Shown here: piece after piece, positions 1 through 12,540 of the stretch
Layout: the number at the start of each line of letters is the position of its first letter
Position numbering within the stretch: the stretch's first letter is position 1
DNA from: Phoronis australis
Lineage: Eukaryota; Phoronida; Phoronidae
Length of the DNA stretch: 64,000 nt
Direction of reading: 5' to 3'
Assembly: GCA_002633005.1 (NCBI GenBank)
Contig: NMRA01000001.1
Coordinates: 3,548,229-3,612,228, forward strand
Program-made: the position numbers and the translations under genes
The notes under the pieces: model-generated
Told to the model about the DNA's origin: nothing
Seen by the model: only the letters and a program-made list of their open reading frames with translations
Databases searched by the model: none

Positions 1-18
1 GGGAACCAGTGAAAGGTC

Positions 19-158
19 ATATCAGGGTCGAATTCAATAACTGTCTCGCGTGGCGAGAAAATCTAGCCAAAATCACGTGCTCTCTTGAAAATACACGGCG
101 ATATCTAGCGAAATCTCGCGAGATCTTGTTTTAGCGTTATTGAACTTGGCCCTGATAT
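19..158. repeat. Palindromic MITE, copy 1 (CACGTG-containing family)
   Basis: Terminal inverted repeats 19-40 and 137-158 match at most positions (both outer ends read ATATCAGGG inward and end in TTCAATAA). The interior carries CACGTG at 74-79 and a perfect TCTCGCGAGA at 114-123. Related copies lie at about 27188-27326, 33362-33450 (truncated), 48928-49055 and 23575-23655 (truncated). There is no coding capacity, so this is a non-autonomous DNA element. Confidence 0.75.
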
Positions 159-1439
159 AAAGCTTACGGCTTTGACAAACTGTGACGAATCACCCTAAGG
201 CAGATGACATTGAAACGGTATATACTAAAATACTATCTCGCTTCTAATTAAATGTGAAGGCCAGTCGAAACATGGCTTGTGTTGACGGACTGTGAGCGTC
301 ACTGTCGCGTTAGATTGATTGATGTTACTTAAGTATAATTAAAATTCATAATGATGTTCTTGAAAAAAAACTCACACGTAAGGAATTAACATTTTTTTCT
401 ACTTCGTATTTATATCTGAAATTTATTCAGTTGGTCAGACGCTTTTTAATAGTAGACGAAGAAACTTTAAAAATTCTTCAATTTCGCAATTGCCAAACTG
501 CACCTTTACGGTTTTCAAAGCCTAATTCCATTTTGTAAATGCTGAAATGTTAGTATTGTGTTGTTGGGTAATACACACTGCGAACCATGTTACTAACGAA
601 GGAAAATTTTTCAACTTTAAATTTTGTTTAGAAGTTTTACAAAATAAAAGTCTATTTGTCCGACATGCTTTGTTCTATACTGAAGATTTTTTGCCTAAAC
701 AATTGCCACTCGCATTCGCAGACATGTTCACACGTTTTCAAATTGAATAACTGTTATTTGTTATTAAAATAGTTCACTACTTTCAACTACAATAAAACTG
801 TGTTGTCACTGACGGCATGTAACTATTATTCTCTTTGATGTTTCATTAAAAATATTCAAAAAGTTAAAAAATTAGAGAAGTATTATATTCCTGATTATGT
901 CAAATAACATTTGCCCAAAATTACCACTATAAATCCAGCTGTCGAGAGCACAAAATTTGTTTTTTAAAGCTCATTACTTTACTTACCTAGTTAACCCTGG
1001 TGAGCTTTAGGAACTGAAAGACTTCCAACAATAGGTGGCACTAGTTGTCGCTTGCAAGCGTTATCTCTCATCCTGGCCTTTACAGATATTCCTCGACAAA
1101 TGCAGATAGACCACGCCTACCTTAGTTACCGCTGCGAAGTTCCGCAAGTGCAAAGCCAATGTGGCAAGGGTCCTTTGCAAGCTCACTGCAAGAACACGTT
1201 CGTTGCGAAGTATTACAGGCGATAAACGCGATTTTTGATCACCATGCCCTCTGCTCACAATGTCACTCGAGTTGAATACTTTGTTTCGTTTTGAGTACAT
1301 CTGTGCTTGTATTTTCGAATCTCATAAAGGTATACCGTTAAAAATCATTGAGCAGCAATTGAATGAATATTTCTTTCAAAAATTACGGAAAACGATAGAT
1401 ATAGGAGACAATTTAAAATACGTATACAGATCAGATTGT
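159..1439. other. No gene seen; AT-rich intergenic DNA
   Basis: Only short random open frames (up to 79 codons) without recognisable motifs or splice context. AT-rich, with oligo-T/A runs. I see no RNA gene here. Confidence 0.6.
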
Positions 1440-1474
1440 AGTGCGTGCGTGCGTGTATGCGTGCGTGTGTGGTA
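1440..1474. repeat. TGCG/TG microsatellite
   Basis: Alternating purine-pyrimidine run of TGCG and TGTG units, imperfect, about 35 bp. Confidence 0.8.
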
Positions 1475-2475
1475 CGTGAATTAGCGAAATTTTGAATCGT
1501 TTTGTTGTACTGTTTGACACTTTATAGTCTTTTGTGTGTCAAAAACATGAAGTTGTGTGGAATACATTGATTTAGTCTGTTCTTGTGATTGCAGCAACCG
1601 CAAGCCTCAAAGGCATTTCTCAATAGATAGAGCAGTATACTGGTACATTTCTCAACATCGACCACGGTTATTGTCCAACCAATCGAAAGCTCCGATAAGA
1701 AGCCATGACATATAATCAATTCACTGTACTACCTCTCCTACCGTTGAGTGTAGTGCACGCTTGGTTTACTCGGTTTCTATTCTCGTATAAAAAACCTCCC
1801 CTAAAATTACCTAAAACATATTTTTGACTTATATATGACCCATCTTCGATTAACTGGGTTAAAAAAGTGATTAGGGGAGCAACATGTAAAAACAACAGTA
1901 CTCTGCGCTTAAACGCGCAGAGTAATAACACATTGTGTCGTGCGTCAGAGGCAGAACAATGGCGAATCCCTTGGCCCGACCAAATAATCACAATTATAAA
2001 AACAAACCAATTTCGGCAAAACTTCGAGACATTTAATCGTAACAATCAAATAATTTACCATTGAATGTGAACATATGTTCTCTACAAAAACCTCAAAAAC
2101 TTCTTAAGCTATACACTGTGCTCTTTATACAACAAATATTGTAATAATCTCATCTCAATAAGATTAAACCAAGCTAGCAAATGACCTTTGAACGTGCAAC
2201 GAGGACTCCGTATTACCGTCAGACTGCCGTGCGTCTGCTCGTATCTGAAATAGCAGGTAGATACGCGAGACCGACAGACTTCTGTAGTCGCCGTCGTTAC
2301 GTTTATGAATATGAAATATGAAGTGTCTTTAGTCTCGACGTCGAAGAGTTCTTACACCAGGTAAAGCGTTGTGATCTCAATGATCAAATCTTATAGCTAC
2401 CACGACCCGGCTCACGACCTACGATGAAACGTACCACATTTTTTTCTCCATACGGAATACTTCATGTTTTTTTAT
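1475..2475. other. No gene seen; contains one strong hairpin
   Basis: No supported gene. The minus-strand open frame at 1716-2045 (109 codons) has no family resemblance. The only structured item is the hairpin at 1899-1924. Confidence 0.55.
1899..1924. repeat. Perfect 10-bp hairpin
   Basis: Left arm TACTCTGCGC (1899-1908), loop TTAAAC (1909-1914), right arm GCGCAGAGTA (1915-1924). Both arms pair perfectly. The arms are GC-rich in AT-rich surroundings. Function unknown. Confidence 0.8.
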
Positions 2476-2845
2476 AGCCTTAAATTTTCCCTCGGAGCAC
2501 CTGGAGCACCACGTTTATTTTTTTTCGTTGCCTCAAATTGCCTTCGGAGGTGAACCACATCTGCCCACGTGCGGACTTCAGTAATAAGACCAGTCACGTG
2601 ACTTTCAACTTCGAGAATGGTGGGTCTGAAGTCGGCACATGCGCAGGTAATGTTCACCGCCTAAGAGAAACTTGAGGCAACGGAAATACCCGAGCTAGCA
2701 CGTGTTTCAGATGCCCTTGGAAGTAAATTTTATCTGTGCATATGTGAACTCATTTATGAAAATCGCATTACTTGCGGTATGACTGAAGTCCGCACATGTG
2801 CAGATAGCGTTCACCTCCGACTAAGATAAATTTAAGGCTACGAAA
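2476..2845. repeat. Nested inverted-repeat (fold-back) element
   Basis: Inner arms 2529-2581 and 2626-2681 are imperfect reverse complements: the left arm starts GTTGCCTCAAATTG and ends GCGGACTTCAG, and the right arm mirrors this. Further related pieces lie outside them at 2477-2500 and 2780-2843, giving a nested palindrome. A degenerate piece of the same sequence (around CTTCGGCACATGCGC) occurs near 49508-49525. No coding potential; best read as a MITE or fold-back element with decayed outer ends. Confidence 0.7.
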
Positions 2846-3951
2846 GTATTAGAAGTATTCCTCATGAGTTTTTAACGTAAACGGTATAATTTCTCCGAAG
2901 GCTTACTACCCAATATGAAACACATTTTAAAAATGATTACTCAATCACACAAAACATGTGTCAACATTTCTATATCATGACAAATATATGTAAATCCTCC
3001 CATACATCAGACAGGACATTGGCAAATAACAATTAAAGGAATGTTAAAGGGAAATCGTTTGACAGAGTTGCCCAAGCATTCCAAAATGTGACTGCATCTT
3101 GCCAATCGCAGATAAACCTCAATGCCTTCTGATGATAGAAAACAATTGGTATCAAGACAAAGAAGATTTTGTGACCTCTTTGATAAAGCAGCTTTAAACC
3201 CGTATTTTTGTCAAAAAATATAAGTTTAGATTTAGGCTACTTTCTGTTATAAAATTGGTCTCATCGTACAAAGTTTCGAAATTATCTCTGGCCTGTGGAA
3301 AAGCTGGCAGTTCGTTATTTTTCAAACCAAGGTCGTGTTTTTCAAAACAAGGTTTTATTTTTCCGGTAAGGCGTGACAAGAAATTCTATGAGGTTGGTTT
3401 GATGAGAAGTAACTACCGAACAATTCTTTGCAAATGCAACAACCACTTCTCATTTGAGAAGGAGCGAGTTGAGGCCGATAAGTGGACTAAATCAAAAGTT
3501 CGCTTCTTCAACGGAACGCGAGTTTATAGCCACTTTAAAGTTAATGCTGTAAATTTCATGTTTGTACTGCTAGTGGGTCTTAAAATGCTTTCTTCAAAGT
3601 GAACCACAAAATTATACAACTCGGCAACCGTTTTGTTGATGAGCTTACGTGGCTACCCACAGCCTAAAGCGTCTATATATCTTAATATTTTGAGCTGTCG
3701 CTTTTTCATTTACATCCAAGAAAGTGACTCGCATTCCAGAATTATCGATTCTGTCGTCCTGTCGATTGCGTATTCCAGGTAACAACTGTTGCGACATCTA
3801 TCGGCATGTTGAAACGAAAAGGGCTCGAGCGGTGTGGAGAATTTCTTGTTCTACCTTCTTTGCAGGTAGAAATAAGCGTCTTAGCCGGTGTAAACTTCAT
3901 AGATTACAGTTTTGAAGCATTGACCAAAGACAGAAAACAATCCAAACGAAG
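2846..3951. other. No gene seen; downstream of the peptide gene at 3952
   Basis: Contains the presumed 3' flank/3' UTR of the minus-strand gene ending at 3952. A minus-strand AATAAA-like signal appears near 3353-3360, about 0.6 kb past the stop. Open frames on the plus strand (3255-3602) show no motif. Confidence 0.5.
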
Positions 3952-4302
3952 TCAATACAGCAGTCTCGCTGTTGAATAGTTTTTACACCACGCGAAATAC
4001 TGAGTGTCCGTACAGCACGATCTGTACATTGATAGTTGATTGACAAATTTCGTGCACGCAAAACACGTCCGATATCGGTCGTTTGTAGCCGGGTTATCAC
4101 TGCGTTCACACTGCCCGAGAGAAGGCGGAACATGGCTGTGGTGTATTTCTCTCCGTCTCCTTTGGGATATATTTATCAACTGTTGTCTATGTATGTTGAT
4201 TTTGTATCTCCTGATAGACATCGTGGGAAGAGTCAGTGGTTTGCTTCTTGATAATAGTGCTAAATTCATGACACACAGGACGAAGAGCATCCGTACTTTC
4301 AT
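3952..4302 (-). CDS. Secreted six-cysteine peptide precursor, paralogue A
   Basis: Predicted 116-residue protein. Start chosen at 4302-4300 because a strong acceptor (pyrimidine-rich, ending TTTACAG at 4309-4303) abuts this ATG; the open frame continues 20 codons upstream but through the presumed intron. Residues 1-20 form a signal peptide. A tetrabasic RRRR at 48-51 followed by Glu52 is a likely furin-type cleavage site, releasing a C-terminal peptide of about 65 residues. That peptide has six cysteines at 65, 80, 83, 96, 97 and 106: C-x14-C-x2-C-x12-CC-x8-C. The core CFACTKF and YRSCC motifs are shared with the gene at 14696-14998 (CFGCAKF, YPDCC), same strand, about 10 kb away. What is seen: signal, cleavage site, Cys pattern, paralogy. 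Inference: an extracellular hormone-like or defence peptide. The spacing is close to CHH/ITP hormones (C-x2-C-x12-C-x3-C-x8-C) but C4 and C5 are adjacent here. Family not recognised. Confidence 0.75.
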   Translation of the reverse strand: MKVRMLFVLCVMNLALLSRSKPLTLPTMSIRRYKINIHRQQLINISQRRRREIHHSHVPPSLGQCERSDNPATNDRYRTCFACTKFVNQLSMYRSCCTDTQYFAWCKNYSTARLLY

Positions 4303-4305
4303 CTG

Positions 4306-4616
4306 TAAATAAAAGCATAAAATTAGGAAACACACAAAGCACACGGTTCTCGTATTTTCCACAGTGTGAACGTACTCACCGCAAACATATACGTGTTTGT
4401 TGTTCCAATGTCATGCGCAAAGTAAGTTGTTTAACTTACCCGTAAAATCGTGACATTCAACGGAATATTTAATGGAAACAACGATACAATATATGTGTAA
4501 CATCCGACGTGGTCCATGAAGACCCGGGCCCCGGGGAATCTAACATCTGCTCACGAAGGCATGCTTCGAGTAAACTCACCACCGTCGGTGATTGCTAAGT
4601 TCGGACCTGAGCCCAG
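4306..4616. other. Presumed intron/5' region of paralogue A
   Basis: On the minus strand this is upstream of the acceptor at 4303-4305, so it should hold intron sequence. I could not place the 5' exon or donor. Confidence 0.4.
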
Positions 4617-4799
4617 GTCTTTGCTTCGATACCTGAAAATGATGACGGCGAAGAGGACAACGACGATAATGATGATGATGGCGATGATGATGACGATTTT
4701 GATGAAGATAATGATGATGAAGATGATGAGGATGACTATGACAATGACGATGATAATGATGATGGTGATGATGATGCAATGAACATCGAACGTGATTAA
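4617..4799 (+). CDS. Possible acidic C-terminal exon (Asp/Glu/Asn-rich)
   Basis: Open frame after a plausible acceptor (GAGCCCAG at 4609-4616), stop TAA at 4797-4799, 60 codons. It begins VFASIPENDDGEED and is then almost entirely Asp, Glu, Asn and Gly, ending AMNIERD. The DNA is an imperfect GAT repeat, but differences from GAT fall mostly at third positions (GAC, GAA, GAG) or give Asn, and no stop occurs in this frame, which is what selection for an acidic tail would give. No upstream exon was found. It may equally be a decayed GAT microsatellite; the minus strand of the same DNA gives a meaningless His-rich frame. Confidence 0.3.
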   Translation, partial: VFASIPENDDGEEDNDDNDDDGDDDDDFDEDNDDEDDEDDYDNDDDNDDGDDDAMNIERD

Positions 4800-7700
4800 G
4801 TCGACGTAGAGATTGATATTATTTTAATTTAAGATTTTTTATCAATGTAACATAAGTCTATGCTAGCTAACAGGAAAGCAGTGAGCTGCATGAATTTTTT
4901 GAAAGTGTACATTTTATCTCTAGTTGCTTACGGGAAGGTGAAGGTAAACTCTTATCTGAACGACTAAGGTGCAGAATTAAATGAAACATAACGTGACGTT
5001 AATTCATCCTTTAGAATTTAGAAAAGAAAGCAAAAATGCTTAAGCTTCAGTGAAATGTTTTTATTTTTTGACATTTTTTTGTATTTACGCATGCAAAATG
5101 CGCTTCTATTTTTTAGGCAACAAGTTAAAATAATGCAGAGTATTTCAACTTAATTTCAAACAATTAAAATTCAGCGTTTATGTTGATTTGAAGTTGGAAA
5201 CGACACAAAAGCACAAAGAACATGTTGTTAAAGATGGCATAAAAGTCTCCTTTGAAAACCTACTTAATTGGTACAGTGATACAGCTAATGAATTGCACGC
5301 AAGCAAACAGTCCTTACCCTTCTGAATTCAAATTCCACGGTCTTGAATTTAATTGTATCAAAATTCTTCAGAAATCATTTCAAATAAAACGTTTTGGTAC
5401 ACGATAAAACCTTCCTTTCTATTTCGCAGGCTTAGTTGGAATAGCACTTGGAATTCTTGATATAATTTGTGCATCTAAGGTCTTTTTAAACGTGCACTTC
5501 TCTTTTGATCGACGCGTGTCAATAAAACAGACGACTTATTTTCTATTTGAATCTGTGGCAGACGATCAGATCAAATTTACCCCTATCCTTCAGACGCCCG
5601 CTGTGAATATTTCGCCGATGAAGTCATCAGGATTTCACTGTCTTTACTTAGAAATTCTACGACCCTGTGGGTTTGTATAAACTTTCCACACACACCTATG
5701 GCGCATCTATGGCAGGCGGTATGCTAATCCAGCAATTCGAGCATTAACAATTGTAAGAACTTCGAGAATTTTAAAGTTATTTGACACAGAGATAGTTGAA
5801 GTGCGTTGAAGCGCGCTACTCTCAAAGTGACCGAAACAGGTAGATTAACCGCCATTAAAATTATGTCAAGCCAAATGCTCCAAATATTTCTCCCTAGCTT
5901 GTACCTCTGACTATAAAACGGGTTTGTGGTCCGAGGTTTTTGCTTATATGTTGCGCTCACAGCCGATTTAGAATGAGCAAAGCACAACATCGTACTGAAA
6001 TCATTCATTTGTGCAGCATTCCTGGAGATGCATGCAAGCAAAAGTTAATAACATCAATTAGCGTGTAGGTTGCATTTCACGATAGTCCCGCGACTTTTAA
6101 ATTGAGCCCTCTTCACACTTCTGCGGTGGAATTACAATAGCTGGCTATTACGGTGTCTTGTAACAGTTTAGTTACTCATTGGAAAGCTACGCGCTCTACT
6201 GTTCATAGCGGCAATAACTGTACCAAAGTACTTGCTGCTCGTGCCGTTCTTCAGTAGTTCTGCTCTGTCTAAAACAACGTGCTATGGCGGCAGGCGATTG
6301 ACATTAATTTGGCAACCGGGAGTTGGAGGGCCCAATTTACAAGAGCATGCCATTTGGTCGAAATATAAAAATTGAGATCTAAAAGTGCAGATTGAACCGT
6401 TAACTTAGATTACCTGTCTTGGATTGTATACATGTGTATGATTAAAAAACGGTGTTTACATAAGTAAAATATTTGATAACCTAATACTTACAAATAATTT
6501 GTCTTTTTATTGTAAACAAATGTTGCAAATTAACAATAAAATCACGGACTCAGCTATTAAAATGGCATTTTCGGCGACAAAAATGTTTTCCTGAGATCAG
6601 CTCCAGTATGAACTCGAAGCTGATGCACGCGCGTCGCAGTCAAATCTTCTGCTATCTTAATAAAATCTGATGAAGCCATCAGCTTCGATTTTAACGAATC
6701 CCTTGCAGAGAACAGTGAGATTTGGCGATTTGTAATGAAATCACAAAACAAAACGGAGTTTGTTGTTTTATTGCCCTGGTCAAAACTAATAACTTCAAAA
6801 CATCTATACCACGCAACATTCCTAAAATTGCGCTTTCGGACGTACGAACGACACTGTTCCTTTAAGGCACGTGATAAATAGTTATTGTTTCATATAAATA
6901 TTAGTTCTGGCTTTTGTAAAACCTTTTACTCTTCTGCTTATGATAGATATAATAAAATACCTCAAAGTGACGAGAAACTGTCAACTTCGACTCATTAGTC
7001 TCAACCCGTCTTCAAGAGCGAGACTTGCGATGTAACAGTGAATCGGCTAACTGAAGCTGACTCGCTCGCTTGTGTACCAGTGAGAATCATTTAATTGATC
7101 TCGGAATTTTAAAAGCGCACAGGAGCCGTGAAGACACAATTGAAAGTCTAAAAAATACCCTGAGGGTAAATTTAGCTTAGGAGATCTAAGTGAGGCGAAT
7201 AACTCGCGTGATTATAGTACATAAAGCAACAAACAAAACAGGTGAATTAAAAAATTTAAACACCTGTGTTAGACTACTCATACCTGAGGCTAGGGCAGTG
7301 TAAACGGTGACCACCACTATCTTAATAGCTTACCTTTGTCAAATCTCTCTGGAATGTCAGGCACGCGAAACTTTTGTGAATAAAACTAACTATTATGATT
7401 TCGTGAATTATGATATTCCGTTTGTCGATTCCGCCCCATACCAACAACGTACTATTTCTGTTTACGGTTTGCTGGTTAACTGTATCGAACCATATTCTGA
7501 AAACGCCATTCTTTCGCGGAATGCCTTCTTGAAGCAGGAAGTGCCAATCTCGAGAGACTGTTGTTTTATTTTAACATTCCCAAGCTGCTAACGAGATTGA
7601 AATTAATTGCATACCTATCTGAATATCTTACTCGATGCATCCTTTTGCTTGTCGATTTCTCCGTACGTACATGAACCACAGAGAAAGCCCGCCGACTGTA

Positions 7701-10700
7701 GGTGTAGTTCAGAAAACCACGACTTGCTCAAAACTCGATTCCTCGTCGACCAGTGACACAGATCATTACCGCATTAAATAACATAATTAGATCCGTGTCA
7801 TATATCCTCGAATATTTTCCTTGACAAAAAGCGTTATTGACCATACGCCCTCGTTTAGTTGCAAATGTGAACGATCGACTGAACACTCACCATTATCCGC
7901 CGTGTACCAATTGTGAGTAAGTTCGAACATCTAAAAGTAGGTTTTTATATACAAATATTAGCGTAGGCATTATTTCTATAAAAATGATTAATTTTTGGTT
8001 AATTACCACTTTCTGCTGTCTATTTCCTAATATGGATTGCTGCTGAGGTATTTGTACTATTTTTAATTTTACATCATTCATCGTCGTACCGCACCTATGA
8101 ATGTGAGTTTAACTCCATTTTGTCGCTAAACCTTTTAATGTTACTATGAGTGGTATTTAAATATAATTATCACTAAATCGTCAGAACCCTACGACCTCTA
8201 TATGTATGATGCAAACATACAAATGTCTACTTCCGAAGACTGCTGACGTGATGTGAGAATCAAAACTAGAATTGTCTGAAGCTAAATTAACTTTCTATGA
8301 CCGCCCGATTGAGCTCATACAGGCAAAAGCACATATCAGTTGTTATAAGTTTTAAATTTAAGTTTAAAATTTGACATTTTTGCAAACGCATTTTCTTGCT
8401 AATGTGTTTGAGGATTTTTACATTATGTCTTACCGGAACTTTCGGACAGTAGTCCCCACTGCTTTTATGCAGAAAATGGTTCATTTTTTTACCTTGCTAG
8501 TACTCCAAATTGAAGCCCACGCGGACCATGGAAATATTTTTTAAAACTTTTTTATGCCATCCGAACATCAGTTGTCATTTTTAATTTATTACTTTACTTC
8601 TACCATAGTCTTATCTATCTGAATGGATGTATTTCTTAGTATGTTGTATTGTGTTATGTTGTACTGGTATTATTCGGTATTGTATTATTTGTTAAATAAA
8701 TCAACCGTCATTCGATTGAAAAAGGGGACCTAGAAACGGAGAAATTATCATAAAATATGTCACGAGGAGAGTTTTTCTAGTCGCAAGTTTGGCTCAATGG
8801 CTTATAATTACAACTCAACGCGGATCTTAATCAACTAACTGCGAACAAGAATAGATATTCCGTTGTTTACATCGTTTTTAGAAACATACACTGAAAAACA
8901 GTGAGACAATCATCCCTGTTAGTCCAGCTGTTGTGTTTGCACACCTGTTATCGGAAGCTAGTCTTGGCAGCTTGCTCACGTTCACCTCATCCATCCTACT
9001 CGGGAAAACATCAGAGAACACCACACGCCGAGATTTAAACGCATCCACGCACGCCGGTAAGCGATTGTCTCTGAGCACCAATTGAACTTGCATGATTTCC
9101 CCTCATTTACAGAAATAAAACCACACTGAAATTAAACTACACTCGTCAGATTACCTTCGGTAAAAAGTGTCCCACTGTTCTTTTACAACCTACATGCTGT
9201 AGATGATAAATAACCTTTCCCTATTGGTGTTCAACACATACCACCTACGAGATTCATGTCACCACGATGAACATTGAATCCCCGCGTAATAGAATTAGCA
9301 CTGTCGAACTATGTCAAATTTTAGACGTGGCTCCGAATATACGTAGTTGCAAACATTCGAGAATGAAAAAACGGGACACCAGAACTGACAATGTGGGCAT
9401 CTGGGTCTTTACCAAAACGCAGGGGTGAAATGTTCGCGACACGAAACACGCGAAAATGGGTAGAAATACGGGTACCGTAACACCGGAAAACGCCCCGATA
9501 GAGTTTTTTATTCAAGCTGAAAAATAGTGCTTTGTCGCGTTGTAAATCAATTTTTGCCGAGTATCACGAAGAGGAATATTTGGATGGTGTATAGCGGGAC
9601 GCAGGACAAACTTTCAAATAGCGGTACACTCCGGGCCGCCAAAAGCGGGGCATTACCGACAAAGTTCAGAATTCAGACTCGTGGGCCTGTTTTGGGGGCC
9701 CTGTTTGCGGATAACTCAAGTAGTTAACGTACTCTCGATTTCCACGGTCGCTTGGTGCAGAATGCGTGTTTACGTTTTGACTTTGCATATGTGTTCGTAT
9801 ATCTTAAATACACGCCTGATACAAAGCAGTGACCCACTAGTACTGTATGACCGTGACATCTAAACGCACGAGTAGGTCGCTGGCGGATCTAGAGGATCGA
9901 GGGTGGACAAAAATTTTTCAGTGAACGGCAAACGTATTTTTGGTTGTATCCTGAGGGATGTACCCATGATTATCTCTACAAAATCCACCTATGACATACA
10001 GACGTCATGTCCTGCAACATCTAACAAATACTCCGCTGATGACGTCCGTCGTGTGTATTGCCTGATGCTTTTGTTTCTTGGGCTCAACGATGGATTTATA
10101 GAGGGCAACGGGGACAATACGGGACTGTTCATATTGGAGCTCTCTAGAGTAACGAAAGCACGAAAGTGACTTCCGATTGATCCCGACTGAGATTTGGTGA
10201 ACAAAACAGAAATCCAATTACTATATAACGGTTCATGAATATAAAAGCAGAGGAATGATTTCCACTGAAAGTCCCTCCCATTTCTTGATTAGTTTAAGTT
10301 CACTAATTTATCTTAGCCTTTTTGACACCAGCTGGGATCGAAATTTCCACGCTTTATCAGCCACAGGCGCTGGCTTCGGTGGATACTTCATCGCAGTGGA
10401 AATGTATGGAACATGATGTTCTTGTTCATCCAATGATACTTGAAAATGTTTACTTTTTTCGTAAGGCATTAGTACATCCCACCGCACATCAGTGGAAATT
10501 TGCTGACATAGGTGGAAAGGTTTAGGTAGAAATCTCCCGTTCACCCCGTTACATGGTATCTATAGGCGGTGCTGAATGCTTGTCCACCAAAGACATGATC
10601 GTCGTCTGGCGGGTTAGAGAATTTCAATATGACCGTGGGCTATTTCAAATGTCAGCTATTGCCCCTGTGCTCCTTCAAAGTTACTCTAGAACATCTTGCC

Positions 10701-10840
10701 CCAGAGTAATTTGTTCTCGGTCAGTTCAGCGTCCACACACCATGTAGGCAATATTACATCGCCGTGTAGTCAGCCGGCCGAGGGTTTATGTGTTGTCTAC
10801 AAAACATGCACTTTGTGACAACTATGATGGCGCAAAAATA
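4800..10840. other. 6 kb without a supported gene
   Basis: Only short unrelated open frames. A 12-bp perfect inverted repeat (TCGAAGCTGATG at 6614-6625, CATCAGCTTCGA at 6677-6688) and a T/G-rich stretch with AATAAA near 8640-8700 that resembles a retroposon tail are the only structures I noted. An exon too short or too diverged to recognise could be missed. Confidence 0.5.
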
Positions 10841-11150
10841 TTAGGTAGCATTGAACAGCCCAGATCACAGTGCCAAAAATTTAAATTCTAGGAGTAGGCC
10901 AGGTTTGGGCTTAGTTTTGAGGTAGGTGTTGCCTAGCTGGAGAGTCAGTGAATCTGGTTTGTTTGTATTTGTGAAAATGTTGGGAACGAGAAAAAAAACT
11001 TGCTCAACTGTAGCTGCACTCTTCTTCAAGATAGCGGCCATCTGTGGCATTTGTGCATTACTGGGTAGCGGCTGGGGAATTAGCTGCAATTTCAGGTAGC
11101 CCTCAAACAAATCAGAATTGCCAAAAAATAGTTGGTTGACAGCACTTTTG
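10841..11150 (+). repeat. Dispersed repeat R2, copy 1
   Basis: Reads as a diverged match to the reverse complement of 62158-62477. Shared blocks include GGTTTGTTTGTATTTGTGAA, AACTGTAGCTGCACTCTTC-like sequence, TTCAGGTAGCC and TTGGTTGACAG. The other copy sits inside a TTAA-flanked element with terminal inverted repeats; here I see no such ends, so this is a fragment or a different subfamily. Confidence 0.75.
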
Positions 11151-11739
11151 GACCACATTTTTGGAATCTGTAGGAAATTTGTTTTCAGAATATAATGTTG
11201 GCTTATGCACGCACGTGGTGCATTGACAAGAAAGTGATGGTTTTGGGGGGAAAAATTCCAATTTTGTGGGTTTTTTGATCCTTGTTTTTAGTCTACCTTG
11301 ATTTCTAGTAGGAGTGAAAGGGCCAACATTACAAGAAACAATAAAGTTTGTGTGCTCATCTGTAAAGCTTTTGATGTGAAATTACTCAAAATATGTCAAT
11401 CTTTACACACGGTTTTTAACAGGATGAAGAAAAGGTGACAAGTCCCTTGATGTGTGTTTTCCTAGTCAAAATTCAGCTCTGTGCCCCCTTAGACACCCCG
11501 AGAGTAACTGAGCACGCGCACAGCTGACAATTACTTCCGCCTTGTCTGCATACTTGCTTCCACGCCACAACTTTCGCTACGACAAGTTACCCTAGAGCAA
11601 ATTTCCCTTCATTGATGAGGTGGAATTAGTTGTCACACATGTGTTCAGTTGCTCCTGCGCAAGTAGCATCCACATTACTACTAAACCTAGTGACAACTTG
11701 TTCTAAGATAACACCCTATGTGGACAGCATCGCAAGGGG
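11151..11739. other. No gene seen
   Basis: Intergenic sequence without coding signature or recognised repeat ends. Confidence 0.5.
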
Positions 11740-12540
11740 GCCCTTAATATGAGAGAATGTTTAATTTCATAGAAAAAGGAAAAGAGAATTAATTATTTCG
11801 TCATTGAGAGCCCATTCTAAAGTGGAGGGGACAGAACAGCAACTGATACCCACCAGAGAGTGGCCTGCCTTAGAGTGAAAGGATCATCAATTTCAAAAAA
11901 ATAATAAAATAGCCGGAGTTGATGTATTAACCGGTGGCCGCCTTGATATAAAATGATTCACTTACTATACTTTCAAAACACATGAGAATAACAATTCATT
12001 CCATTATGGAAGCTTTCCTAAACATGGCAGGATGTATTACTGAACAAACAGGAAAAGAGAAGCAGTTGATTCCACCATCTGCCCGCCCCCTCCCCCATAG
12101 GGAAGGAGTGAAAGGATATTAATTACAAAAACAGGGAACGAGTGACAATTGATTTAATAAGGAAGGAAAAAACCAGGAAAACGGTAACAGTCGATTCCAT
12201 CATCGGCACCCCTTCGATACAATTAAATTGCAAAATGCCGCCGATACGCGCAACGGCACTTTTTATGCATGCTCTAAAGTTTGGTCGAAATCCCGTTTGA
12301 AATGCAAAAGCAGTAACGGGCATTTCCGTACAGGGATGAGAGAAAATCAAGAACGAGTCAAAATTGCGGAAAATAACGGTCAAATCACAAAATGCAGACG
12401 GCAATCCCTACGGTACTTCGTAAGCGTAATTCAGTATTTTACAGTATGGTCGAAATCTCAGAAATGTAAGAGGAGTTGCCTACAGAAAGTATGGACGCAC
12501 GGACAGACGGGCAAGTTGAGTCTACCATAACAATGACCCC
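11740..12540. repeat. Composite dispersed repeat with internal sub-repeats
   Basis: Repeated phrases of the type AAACAGGAAAAGAG...CAGTTGATTCCA occur about every 100 bp (near 11830, 12050, 12130, 12180). A related piece in reverse orientation lies at about 47200-47360 (ACAATTGATTCCA, AAAACAGGAAAGGAGTGACA). The distal part includes GGACGCACGGACAGACGG (12491-12508) followed by a CGCCTTCGGCG mini-palindrome, typical of a retroposon 3' region. No intact open frame. Confidence 0.6.

Noticed and set aside
1716-2045. 109-codon minus-strand frame
   Set aside because: Spans the hairpin at 1899-1924 and has no recognisable domain.
4576-4779. His-rich open frame on the minus strand
   Set aside because: It is the complement of the imperfect GAT repeat; the composition is forced by the repeat.
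7307-7591. 94-codon plus-strand frame with hydrophobic start
   Set aside because: It begins with GTG, which is not an animal start codon in normal use, and no splice site or motif supports it.
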